Assembly (NCBI RefSeq): GCF_004136015.1
Contig: NZ_CP024866.1
Span: forward strand, 3,841,030-3,901,334
From: Pseudomonas sp. ACM7
GTDB lineage: Bacteria > Pseudomonadota > Gammaproteobacteria > Pseudomonadales > Pseudomonadaceae
Direction: 5' to 3'
DNA: 60,305 nt
Part shown: piece by piece, positions 18,570 to 25,998 of the stretch
Numbering within the stretch: the first letter of the stretch is position 1
How the letters are laid out: the number at the start of each line of letters is the position of its first letter
Notes under the pieces: model-generated
The model's database searches: none
The model's input: only the letters and a program-made list of their open reading frames with translations
Told to the model about the DNA's origin: nothing
Program-made: the position numbers and the translations under genes

Positions 18570-18606
18570 AACCGCCCGATCCTCAACAGATCGGGCGGTT
18601 TTTTTG
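18570..18606 (+). terminator. Rho-independent terminator after the OmpA-like gene
   Basis: Stem ACCGCCCGATC/GATCGGGCGGT with a 7-nt loop, a run of T after it and a run of A before it, so it could work on both strands. Confidence 0.93.
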
Positions 18607-18624
18607 TGTCGCCAGTTCTGGCCC

Positions 18625-18689
18625 CTTCGCGAGCAGGCTCGCTCCCGCAGGGGAACGCATTCCAAATGTGGGAGCGAGCTTGCTCCGGG
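18625..18689. repeat. Imperfect REP inverted pair
   Basis: Arms of the GTGGGAGCGAGCTTGCTC type face each other (about 18625-18648 and 18666-18689), with several mismatches, between the OmpA-like gene and zapG. Confidence 0.75.
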
Positions 18690-18740
18690 CGGCGTTCCGA
18701 CGATGGGGCCTGATCAGGCAACAAAAAAACATCAGCAATT

Positions 18741-18779
18741 AAAAAAGCCCCCGGACAATCACTCATCCGGAGGCTTTTT
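18741..18779 (-). terminator. Bidirectional terminator after zapG
   Basis: AAAAAGCC plus CCGGA pairs with TCCGG plus GGCTTTTT around a 10-nt loop. On the minus strand it follows the zapG stop. Confidence 0.85.
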
Positions 18780-18797
18780 GTGTCGCGCGAAACCTGA

Positions 18798-19232
18798 TTA
18801 CTTCTTCAGGCCGTAATGCTCATCGAGCATGCCCGGCGCGTTCGGGGCTTTGGGGGCGTAATCGCGTGGCGGCTCCTGATTGCGCGGTGGCGTCAGGCGT
18901 TCGCGCGGGGCCTGGGCCGCGTCGGCGTGCAGGGAGGCCAGCAGGCGTTGGCGGGTCTGCTCGTCCAGGGCCAGGCGGTTGGCACCCTCGGCGAGATGAT
19001 CCTGCACTTCCTGATAGCTCGCAGTCAGTTTCTTGACCAGCGTTGCAGTGCTGTTGAAGTGGGTGACCACCTCGTTCTGATAACTGTCGAAACGTTCCTG
19101 AACGTCATCCAGCTGACGTTGTGTGCTGCTAGGCGCGGCATTCGGCACCAGGCGAGCGATCAGGAAACCAATGGCGACACCCACAACCAGGGCAAGAGTC
19201 GGCAACAACCAAACTAAGAGCGAGTGTTCCAC
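18798..19232 (-). CDS. zapG: ZapG/YhcB (DUF1043) envelope and division protein
   Basis: Inner-membrane protein of 144 aa linked in E. coli to coordination of cell division and envelope growth. It has one N-terminal membrane helix ('LLVWLLPTLALVVGVAIGFL'), then a cytosolic coiled coil ('STQRQLDDVQERFDSYQNEV' onward) with the conserved 'VVTHFNSTATLVKKLTASY', and a proline-rich tail ending 'DEHYGLKK'. The start is GTG at 19232, five bases after GGAAGGA. It diverges from the alpha/beta hydrolase gene, as in other Pseudomonas. Confidence 0.9.
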   Translation of the reverse strand: MEHSLLVWLLPTLALVVGVAIGFLIARLVPNAAPSSTQRQLDDVQERFDSYQNEVVTHFNSTATLVKKLTASYQEVQDHLAEGANRLALDEQTRQRLLASLHADAAQAPRERLTPPRNQEPPRDYAPKAPNAPGMLDEHYGLKK

Positions 19233-19376
19233 GAGTCCTTCCTCTATAAACGGCTTTGCTTTACGTTAACGGCTCGAACCTGCGCTGTATACCGCGATTC
19301 ACTCGCAATAGATTGGCACAGACAATTTGCTAGACGAGTCGACCCGATTCGAGGTCACGGAGTTCCTTCCTTGCTT

Positions 19377-20006
19377 ATGCGCGAAACCCCTGTAGTGATT
19401 GATGGCCCGGTTGGTCAACTGGAGTCCCTCTACCTGGATAACGAACAGCCCCGCGGCCTGGCGCTGATCTGCCATCCGAACCCGGTGCAGGGCGGCACCA
19501 TGCTCAACAAAGTCGTCTCGACCTTGCAGCGCACCGCGCGTGACGCAGGTTTGATTACTTTGCGCTTCAACTACCGTGGCGTCGGTGCCAGTGAAGGCAC
19601 CCACGATATGGGCACGGGCGAAGTCGATGACGCCCAAGCCGTTGCCGAATGGCTACGAGCCAAGCACCCCGAGTTGCCGCTGACGCTGTTCGGATTCTCC
19701 TTCGGCGGTTTTGTTGCAGCAAGTCTCGGCGGACGTCTGGAAGCCAAGGGTGAGCAGCTCAAGCACCTGTTCATGGTCGCGCCTGCGGTGATGCGTCTGG
19801 GCGATCAGGATCAACTGCCGCAACACGGCGAGCTGACCCTGATTCAGCCAGAAACCGACGAAGTCATTGATCCGCAGCTCGTTTACGAATGGTCCGACAA
19901 GCTCGAACGCCCCCATGAGCTGCTGAAAGTGGCAGAATGCGGACACTTTTTTCATGGCAAGCTGACCGATCTCAAGGATCTGATCCTGCCGCGTCTTTCG
20001 AATTGA
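19377..20006 (+). CDS. Alpha/beta hydrolase (dienelactone hydrolase-like, AB-hydrolase superfamily)
   Basis: Small serine hydrolase of 209 aa. It shows 'ICHPNPVQGGTMLNKVV', 'RFNYRGVGASEGTHD', the nucleophile elbow 'GFSFGGF' with its serine, and the late catalytic histidine in 'AECGHFFHGKL'. The family is close to YfbR/CMBL-type short hydrolases; the substrate is unknown. The start is uncertain: ATG at 19377 is given, but a TTG six bases upstream (19371) sits eight bases from GGAG and is better spaced. trpS follows after 24 bp. Confidence 0.85.
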   Translation: MRETPVVIDGPVGQLESLYLDNEQPRGLALICHPNPVQGGTMLNKVVSTLQRTARDAGLITLRFNYRGVGASEGTHDMGTGEVDDAQAVAEWLRAKHPELPLTLFGFSFGGFVAASLGGRLEAKGEQLKHLFMVAPAVMRLGDQDQLPQHGELTLIQPETDEVIDPQLVYEWSDKLERPHELLKVAECGHFFHGKLTDLKDLILPRLSN

Positions 20007-20030
20007 TTGCAGTCTGACAAGCGATTACCC

Positions 20031-21386
20031 ATGACGACTCGTACCCGTATCCTCACCGGCATCACCACCACCGGCACGCCTCACCTGGGCAACTACGCCG
20101 GCGCCATCCGCCCGGCGATCCTTGCCAGCCGTGACAGCAATGCCGATTCGTTCTACTTCCTGGCCGACTACCACGCCCTGATCAAATGCGATGACCCGCT
20201 GCGCATCCAGCGCTCGCGTCTGGAAATCGCCGCGACCTGGTTGGCCGGTGGCCTGGATGTGGACCGCGTAACCTTCTATCGCCAGTCCGACATCCCGGAA
20301 ATCCCCGAGTTGACCTGGCTGCTGACCTGCGTTGCCGCCAAGGGCCTGCTCAATCGCGCCCACGCCTACAAGGCTTCGGTGGACAAGAACATCGAAACCG
20401 GCGAAGACCCGGACGCCGGCATCACCATGGGCTTGTACAGCTACCCGGTGCTGATGGCCGCGGACATTCTGATGTTCAACGCCCATAAGGTGCCGGTCGG
20501 CCGTGACCAGATCCAGCACGTGGAAATGGCCCGTGACATCGGTCAGCGCTTCAATCACCTGTTCGGTCAGGGCAAAGAATTCTTCACCATGCCCGAGGCG
20601 CTGATCGAAGAAAGCGTCGCCACGCTACCCGGCCTCGACGGTCGCAAGATGTCGAAGAGCTACGACAACACCATTCCGTTGTTCAGCAGCGCCAAGGAAA
20701 TGAAGGACGCGATTTCGCGGATCGTCACCGACTCCCGTGCGCCGGGCGAGGCGAAAGATCCGGACAACTCGCACCTGTTCACCTTGTTCCAGGCCTTCGC
20801 CACCCCGGCGCAGTCCGACGAATTCCGCAGCGAACTGTTGCAGGGCCTGGGGTGGGGGGAGGCGAAGAATCGTCTGTTCCAGCTGCTGGACAACGAATTG
20901 GGCGAGTCCCGCGAGCGTTATCACCAGCTGATCGAACGCCCGGCGGATCTGGAAGACATCCTCCAGATCGGCGCCAAGAAGGCCCGCTCGGTGGCGACAC
21001 CGTTCCTTCACGAACTGCGTGAAGCGGTTGGCCTGCGCTCTTTCGTCGCTCAGACCCAGGTCGCGACCACCACCAAGAAGAAAGCCGCGAAAGCCGCGCG
21101 TTTTGTCAGTTTCCGCGAAGAAGACAGCAGCTTCCGTTTCCGTCTGCTGGCGGCCGATGGCGAGCAGCTGCTGTTGTCGCGCAACTTCGCCGACGGCAAA
21201 ACCGCAGGTCAAGTGACCAAGCAGTTGCAATCGGGTCAACCGTTGGATGTGCGCAGTGAAGACCGCAGCTTCAGCGTCTGGCTGGAAGGCGAGTGCGTGG
21301 CCGACAGCCCGACTTTCGCTGACGACGCCGCTCGCGACGTCGCCATCGACACTTTGCGGGTTGCTCTGACGCCAGTTCAGGAATAA
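20031..21386 (+). CDS. trpS: Tryptophanyl-tRNA synthetase with C-terminal extension
   Basis: Charges tRNA-Trp with tryptophan. Start is MTTRTRILTGITTTG at 20031, 451 aa. The class I signatures are the HIGH variant in 'TPHLGNYAGA' (residues about 16-25) and KMSKS in 'GRKMSKSYDN' (206-210). Canonical bacterial TrpS is near 335 aa. About 100 extra residues follow a lysine-rich linker ('TTKKKAAKAARFVSF'), then 'SFRFRLLAADGEQLLLSRNF', which resembles a DUF1508/YegP-type module. As I recall, TrpS proteins of Pseudomonas share the extra length. A terminator follows. Confidence 0.95.
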   Translation: MTTRTRILTGITTTGTPHLGNYAGAIRPAILASRDSNADSFYFLADYHALIKCDDPLRIQRSRLEIAATWLAGGLDVDRVTFYRQSDIPEIPELTWLLTCVAAKGLLNRAHAYKASVDKNIETGEDPDAGITMGLYSYPVLMAADILMFNAHKVPVGRDQIQHVEMARDIGQRFNHLFGQGKEFFTMPEALIEESVATLPGLDGRKMSKSYDNTIPLFSSAKEMKDAISRIVTDSRAPGEAKDPDNSHLFTLFQAFATPAQSDEFRSELLQGLGWGEAKNRLFQLLDNELGESRERYHQLIERPADLEDILQIGAKKARSVATPFLHELREAVGLRSFVAQTQVATTTKKKAAKAARFVSFREEDSSFRFRLLAADGEQLLLSRNFADGKTAGQVTKQLQSGQPLDVRSEDRSFSVWLEGECVADSPTFADDAARDVAIDTLRVALTPVQE

Positions 21387-21426
21387 ATCAGCGGCTCGGC
21401 CCGACCAAGGGCCGATTGCCATTCCC

Positions 21427-21459
21427 ACGGGCCGTCGCTACAGTGACGGCCCGTTTTTG
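21427..21459 (+). terminator. Rho-independent terminator after trpS
   Basis: Stem ACGGGCCGTC/GACGGCCCGT with an 8-nt loop and five T residues, 18 bp before the zapE start. Confidence 0.88.
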
Positions 21460-21477
21460 TTGCCTTGCTAACGAATT

Positions 21478-22572
21478 ATGACGCCCCTAGAACGATATCA
21501 AGCTGATCTGAAACGCCCGGAATTCTTCCATGACGCCGCGCAGGAAACTGCGGTGCGCCATTTGCAGCGCCTGTACGACGATCTGGTCGCGGCCTCGCAC
21601 AGCAAACCGGGTCTGTTCGGCAAACTGTTTGGCAAGAAAGACGCGGCACCGGTCAAGGGTCTGTACTTCTGGGGCGGCGTCGGCCGTGGCAAGACCTATC
21701 TGGTCGACACCTTCTTCGAAGCGCTGCCGTTCAAGGAAAAGGTCCGCACTCACTTCCACCGCTTCATGAAGCGAGTGCACGAAGAGATGAGGACCCTCGG
21801 CGGCGAGAAAAACCCGCTGACCATCATCGCCAAGCGCTTCTCTGACGAAGCCCGGGTGATTTGTTTCGATGAGTTCTTCGTGTCCGACATCACCGACGCG
21901 ATGATCCTCGGCACGCTGATGGAAGAGCTGTTCAAGAACGGCGTGACCCTGGTCGCGACCTCGAACATCGTGCCGGACGGTCTGTACAAGGACGGCCTGC
22001 AACGTGCGCGCTTCCTGCCGGCCATTGCGCTGATCAAGCAGAACACCGAGATCGTCAACGTCGACAGCGGCGTCGATTATCGTCTGCGTCACCTTGAGCA
22101 AGCGGAGCTGTTCCACTTTCCGCTGGATGATGCGTCCCACGAAAGCCTGCGCAAGAGCTTCCGCGCCCTGACGCCGGAATGCACGGCAGCCATCGAGAAC
22201 GATGTGCTGATGATCGAGAACCGCGAAATTCGCGCCTTGCGTACGTGCGATGACGTGGCCTGGTTCGACTTCCGCGAACTCTGCGACGGCCCGCGCAGCC
22301 AGAACGATTACATCGAACTGGGCAAGATCTTCCACGCTGTGTTGCTCAGCGGTGTCGAGCAGATGAGCGTCACCACCGACGACATCGCCCGACGCTTTAT
22401 CAACATGGTCGACGAGTTCTACGACCGCAACGTGAAGCTGATCATTTCCGCTGAAGTCGAGTTGAAAGACCTCTATACCGGCGGTCGCTTGAACTTCGAG
22501 TTCCAGCGCACCCTCAGCCGTCTGCTGGAAATGCAGTCTCACGAATTCCTGTCCCGGGCGCACAAGCCGTAG
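21478..22572 (+). CDS. zapE: Cell-division ATPase ZapE (AFG1-like)
   Basis: ATPase associated with late constriction that destabilises FtsZ filaments in E. coli; 364 aa, full length. Walker A is 'GGVGRGKT' (66-73) and Walker B 'VICFDEFFVSDITDAM'. The family block 'HFHRFMKRVHEEM' sits between them, and the sensor segment 'TLVATSNIVPDGLYKDGLQR' follows. The C-terminus has 'RFINMVDEFYDRNVKL', also typical. The ATG at 21478 directly follows the trpS terminator, so it needs its own start signals or read-through. Confidence 0.94.
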   Translation: MTPLERYQADLKRPEFFHDAAQETAVRHLQRLYDDLVAASHSKPGLFGKLFGKKDAAPVKGLYFWGGVGRGKTYLVDTFFEALPFKEKVRTHFHRFMKRVHEEMRTLGGEKNPLTIIAKRFSDEARVICFDEFFVSDITDAMILGTLMEELFKNGVTLVATSNIVPDGLYKDGLQRARFLPAIALIKQNTEIVNVDSGVDYRLRHLEQAELFHFPLDDASHESLRKSFRALTPECTAAIENDVLMIENREIRALRTCDDVAWFDFRELCDGPRSQNDYIELGKIFHAVLLSGVEQMSVTTDDIARRFINMVDEFYDRNVKLIISAEVELKDLYTGGRLNFEFQRTLSRLLEMQSHEFLSRAHKP

Positions 22573-22587
22573 GAAATTTCGGATAAC

Positions 22588-22616
22588 AAAAAAGGCCTGC
22601 ATTGCAGGCCTTTTTT
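22588..22616. terminator. Bidirectional terminator between zapE and asparaginase
   Basis: AAAAAAGGCCTGC and GCAGGCCTTTTTT enclose a 3-nt loop. It serves both the plus-strand zapE transcript and the minus-strand catabolic cluster. Confidence 0.93.
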
Positions 22617-22628
22617 GTGCGCTGTGTG

Positions 22629-23609
22629 TCAGTTTTGAACGAGAAAGCGCGCCACTTCATCTTGTCGCTGGCAGCCGACGAGCAGCCACAGCAGGATTCT
22701 GGCTTTGCGTGGACAGAGAAATCCAGCCATCAATGCACCTTTACTGATCAGGTCCATCTCGCTGCCAATAAATCCGTAGGTCGATTGAGCCGTGGAGCCG
22801 GAACCTGTCCGGGTGGCAACGATGACAGGGATTTTTCTGGCGATGGTTTCAATTACATCTGTCCAGCTCGCGCCAACGTGTCCTGCACCGAAACCCGCAA
22901 TCACCAGTCCGTCGTAACCCAGTTCTAGGATGTTCTCGATTAACAGGGTATCGGCGCAAAGTGACGCTTCCAGCAGGGCAATCTTCTGTGTGGTCAGCTG
23001 GGGCAGCGGCAGGACCCTGCGCTGGACTGGCAGGCGCAGATAGTTGACGGTGTTTTCCATCAGCATGCCGACAGGACCAACGATGGGGGAGGAAAACGCC
23101 TGCAATGCTAATGAATCGGTTTTGCGGACGGCGTTCGCTGAATGAATCTGTCCGTTCATCACCACGTGAACGCCTCGATGACGGCTGCTTTCAGCCAGTG
23201 CAACCCGGCAAGCATCCAGCAGATTCGCCGGACCATCGGCCCCTGCCTGGGCTGCCGAACGCATGGCGCCGGTCAGGACCAACGGCTCGTCGTTGTCCCA
23301 CAAATAGTCAAAAAATGTGGCGGTTTCCTCGAGGGTGTCTGTGCCTTGAGTGATGACAACACCCACCGCACCTTGTCTGATTTGAACATTAGCCCAGGAA
23401 AGGACGCTCAGCAAAAAGTCGAAATCCAGTGAGGCACTGGGCAACAGTCCGAGCGTTTCTACGGTGACCTGTGCCAAGGTCGCCAACTCTGGCACCGAGG
23501 CCAGCAGGGTTTCGCCGCTGACGGTCGGGATCACCCCTTCGCCGGTGTTGCTGGCTTGCATGCTCACGGTGCCGCCGAGCGCCGCAATGGCCAGTTTGGG
23601 CAGGTCCAT
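22629..23609 (-). CDS. L-asparaginase/glutaminase-family amidohydrolase
   Basis: Threonine amidohydrolase, 326 aa. Start is MDLPKLAIAALGGTVSM at 23609, with GAGG six bases upstream. The two catalytic threonines are Thr14 in 'LGGTVSM' and Thr90 in 'ITQGTDTLEET'; the third block is 'VLTGAMRSAAQAGADGPANL'. No signal peptide, so a cytosolic enzyme. It is the last gene of the 22.6-29.1 kb cluster, 78 bp after the frameshifted membrane gene. In this setting it may deamidate an amide other than asparagine, but the sequence does not show which. Confidence 0.88.
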   Translation of the reverse strand: MDLPKLAIAALGGTVSMQASNTGEGVIPTVSGETLLASVPELATLAQVTVETLGLLPSASLDFDFLLSVLSWANVQIRQGAVGVVITQGTDTLEETATFFDYLWDNDEPLVLTGAMRSAAQAGADGPANLLDACRVALAESSRHRGVHVVMNGQIHSANAVRKTDSLALQAFSSPIVGPVGMLMENTVNYLRLPVQRRVLPLPQLTTQKIALLEASLCADTLLIENILELGYDGLVIAGFGAGHVGASWTDVIETIARKIPVIVATRTGSGSTAQSTYGFIGSEMDLISKGALMAGFLCPRKARILLWLLVGCQRQDEVARFLVQN

Positions 23610-23687
23610 GTGATACCTCATTAGCTTGTGATGAGAAGTGGCTGTATCCGGAATTGAGTCCGTGATACAGCCCAATCGTGACGTTCG

Positions 23688-24895
23688 TCAGTTGGCTACC
23701 AGCAGTCCGATAAACGGAATGATCAGCAACGTACTAATGGCCATGGCCAGTACATTGCCGATGAAACCGTGCATGTCGGCCGGCAACCGCTTAGCAATCG
23801 CGCACGCCAGCGGTGGCGCAATCAGTGCCCCCAGCAGTGCGCTTGAGGCTATGACCTGCCAGCTGCCACCGTACGTCAGAACGGCCGCGGGAACGACTGA
23901 CACCAATGGAACATAGGTGGGATACCAGCCGCGCAATATCCATTGTCGACGCCAGATCGCTACCCCTAACGCCGAAGTCAACGCCTGCGCGGCGATCAGT
24001 TGGGGCAGCAAGCCCGTGCCATACACTGGGCTCGTCGGGTTCAAGGTGTAAGCCAGCAAGGCTCCCGCGATCAAGCCGAGACTGGCCCATTCATTGCCGA
24101 AGAACGGCGCTTCCGAAAGTCAGCCAACACCCGACGTAGACTCCACACGACACCATAGTCGGGCGTTTTGGTTATGGCGGGTGCGGGCACAGGGGCGGAC
24201 GGCTTCTCGGGTCGATCGGAGTTCACCAGGCTCGGCAGGTAACGGCAGAGCAGAAAAGCGCCGACACTGGCGACCGCCATGCCCGAGACATTGCCAATCA
24301 CGGCTGGTAATCCGAGGGGATTGCAGACGTAATTGACGATCAGCAAGCACATCGGGGTGACGAACACGGCGCCCATGATTGCGCCATTGATCGTGACCTT
24401 CCAGCCGCCACCGAACATCAGCACCATCGCCGCCGGCAACGAAACAAAGGCGGCAAACGTGGGTTGCCAACTGGTGGCCGTGACCGTCCAGCCCCACAGC
24501 AGGTTACTCAGCAACAGCCCAAGCAATGAGCTGGTGACGAGCCACGGCCATAATCCGCTGCCGTAGCAAATGGTAAAGCCTTGCCAGGCTTTTCCCGTTC
24601 GATTCGCCCAGTAGGCCAGATAGGCGCCTGCAAGCAGCCCGATCGAAGCGAACTCATGTTTGTAGAACGCCACCTCGCTGATGTCTCCCAGGACCCAACG
24701 CAGCCAGGCACTCGGTTCCGGGAGGCTCGATACCATGTGACTGTAGTCTGGCCAATGCGCTGACCAGGATGACCGGTAGGTGAATGAAAGCCAGATGATC
24801 AACAGTGCCGCGCCGAGCATCAGCCAGATGACCGCCGTATCCAGCGGCGTCCTGGCGACAAGCCGGTTTTGCGGTTTTTCGTTTGTGGTGTCCAT
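23688..24895 (-). pseudogene. Internally duplicated membrane protein, broken by a one-base frameshift
   Basis: The upstream frame (24895 to 24071, start MDTTNEKPQNRLVART) and downstream frame (to the stop at 23688) are two halves of one protein. Restoring one T in the minus-strand run GACTTTCGG (24118-24116) joins them into a 402-aa product. The halves are homologous: 'SEVAFYKHEFASIGLLAGAY' in the first aligns with 'SEAPFFGNEWASLGLIAGAL' across the repaired joint, and 'MFGGGWKV' with 'TYGGSWQV'. Each half has about four to five membrane helices. Family not recognised; a substrate channel or permease is a guess. It could be a sequencing error rather than a true pseudogene. It starts 16 bp after the amidase stop. 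Confidence 0.7.
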
Positions 24896-24911
24896 CAGTC
24901 ATGCCCCCTTA

Positions 24912-25799
24912 TCAGCGCGGCAGACAAGGGTGCTGGGTGTAGCCGAGCATTTGATCGTAGAGATCGGCTCGACGATCGCGATGCAAATCGTTCAAGTTGT
25001 TCCAGATGGGCGCGCTGCGCGAGCTGGTCAGGTCGATGTCGGCAAACAGGATCTCCTGCTTGTCCGCTGAAGCCACCTGGCCAATCGGCCAGCCATTGGT
25101 GCCCGCGATCAGCGAACAACCCAGGTAACGTGCACCTCGCTCTTCGCCGATCCGGCTCGCCGCCGCAATAAACACATTATTGACGTGAGCCGCCGTCATC
25201 GTCAGGTACGACGCCATGCACTTGCCGGCGTCATCGAACAGGGGTGGCGGGGTCCAGACCCAGTTGTTCAGGCTGCAAATAATGTCGGCGCCTTGCTGGC
25301 TCAAAATGCGCGGTACTTCCGGGAACCAGATATCCCAGCAGATCAACATCCCTATACGACCGATTGGGGTGTCGAAAACCGGGAAGCCTAGATCGCCCGG
25401 CGTGAACCACAATTTTTCCAGATTCCATAAATGTGCTTTTCGGTACTTGCCGATGAAGCCGTCAGGCCCGACAAGAACGCCGGTGTTGAACAGCTGCATG
25501 CCGTCGCGCTCCGTCAAACCGGCGACCAGATAAACCTTGTGCTGGCGGGCAAAGTCCATCCAGCTCTGCACGCTCGGCCCGCTGGGAACGGCCTCCGAAT
25601 GATCGAACGCATCCTGCCGGGTTTTAAAGAAGTAACCTGTGCTTGAAAGCTCGGGCAGGACGATGAGATTCGCACCGTCATTTGCCGCTTCCAACGCTAA
25701 TTCCAGGCTGTTACGCAGATTTGCTTCGCGATTTTGCCTGCCGACTTGTGGATCGAATTGCACGACTGCTACACGAACAGGACTTGTTGGCTCGCTCAT
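24912..25799 (-). CDS. Carbon-nitrogen hydrolase (nitrilase-superfamily amidase)
   Basis: Cytosolic amide hydrolase, 295 aa, with the nitrilase-superfamily triad Glu50 ('VLPELSSTG'), Lys121 ('GKYRKAHLW') and Cys154 ('LICWDIWFPE'). Overall form resembles aliphatic amidases, N-carbamoylputrescine amidases and the 5-aminopentanamidase DavA. The start at 25799 (MSEPTSPVRVAVVQF) follows AGAGG. Because it sits in an operon with an amino-acid 2-monooxygenase-like flavoenzyme, the likely substrate is the amide that enzyme would form, giving acid plus ammonia. Confidence 0.9.
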   Translation of the reverse strand: MSEPTSPVRVAVVQFDPQVGRQNREANLRNSLELALEAANDGANLIVLPELSSTGYFFKTRQDAFDHSEAVPSGPSVQSWMDFARQHKVYLVAGLTERDGMQLFNTGVLVGPDGFIGKYRKAHLWNLEKLWFTPGDLGFPVFDTPIGRIGMLICWDIWFPEVPRILSQQGADIICSLNNWVWTPPPLFDDAGKCMASYLTMTAAHVNNVFIAAASRIGEERGARYLGCSLIAGTNGWPIGQVASADKQEILFADIDLTSSRSAPIWNNLNDLHRDRRADLYDQMLGYTQHPCLPR

Positions 25800-25877
25800 T
25801 CCGATGACCTCTTTTTATTGTTATTCACGCTGTTTAATTGCGTGCTTATGAGAGTCGAATCGGCGAGAACGTGTAAG

Positions 25878-25976
25878 TCAGCTATTTCCGTTTAGGGTGT
25901 AGTCCGTATCCCAAGATGACTGCGCGAGGCGCTTGGCAGGAGGGTCGCCAAAGTAGAGCCAATGCACGTCGTGCAT
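25878..25976 (-). CDS. Possible 32-aa small ORF between oxidase and amidase
   Basis: ATG at 25976, TGA ending at 25878, peptide starting MHDVHWLYFGDPPAKRL and ending DYTLNGNS. Third positions are mostly G or C, as in real genes here. GGAG is only two bases before the ATG, which is too close for a normal ribosome site. A 12-bp hairpin (25956-25981) overlaps the start. It may be a real small protein in the operon or chance. Confidence 0.3.
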   Translation of the reverse strand: MHDVHWLYFGDPPAKRLAQSSWDTDYTLNGNS

Positions 25977-25981
25977 GGCTC
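25956..25981 (-). other. Hairpin after the flavoenzyme gene
   Basis: GAGCCA-TGCACG pairs with CGTGCA-TTGGCTC (12 bp, one bulged base), 18 bp after the flavoenzyme stop on the minus strand. It is not followed by a U-tract; it may be a processing or attenuation stem within the operon. Confidence 0.45.
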
Positions 25982-25998
25982 CAGAGCAAGGAAGCTAA

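Noticed and set aside
24071..24125. Programmed -1 frameshift instead of mutation
   Set aside because: No X-XXY-YYZ heptamer in frame and no obvious stimulatory structure; loss of one T in a T-run is simpler.
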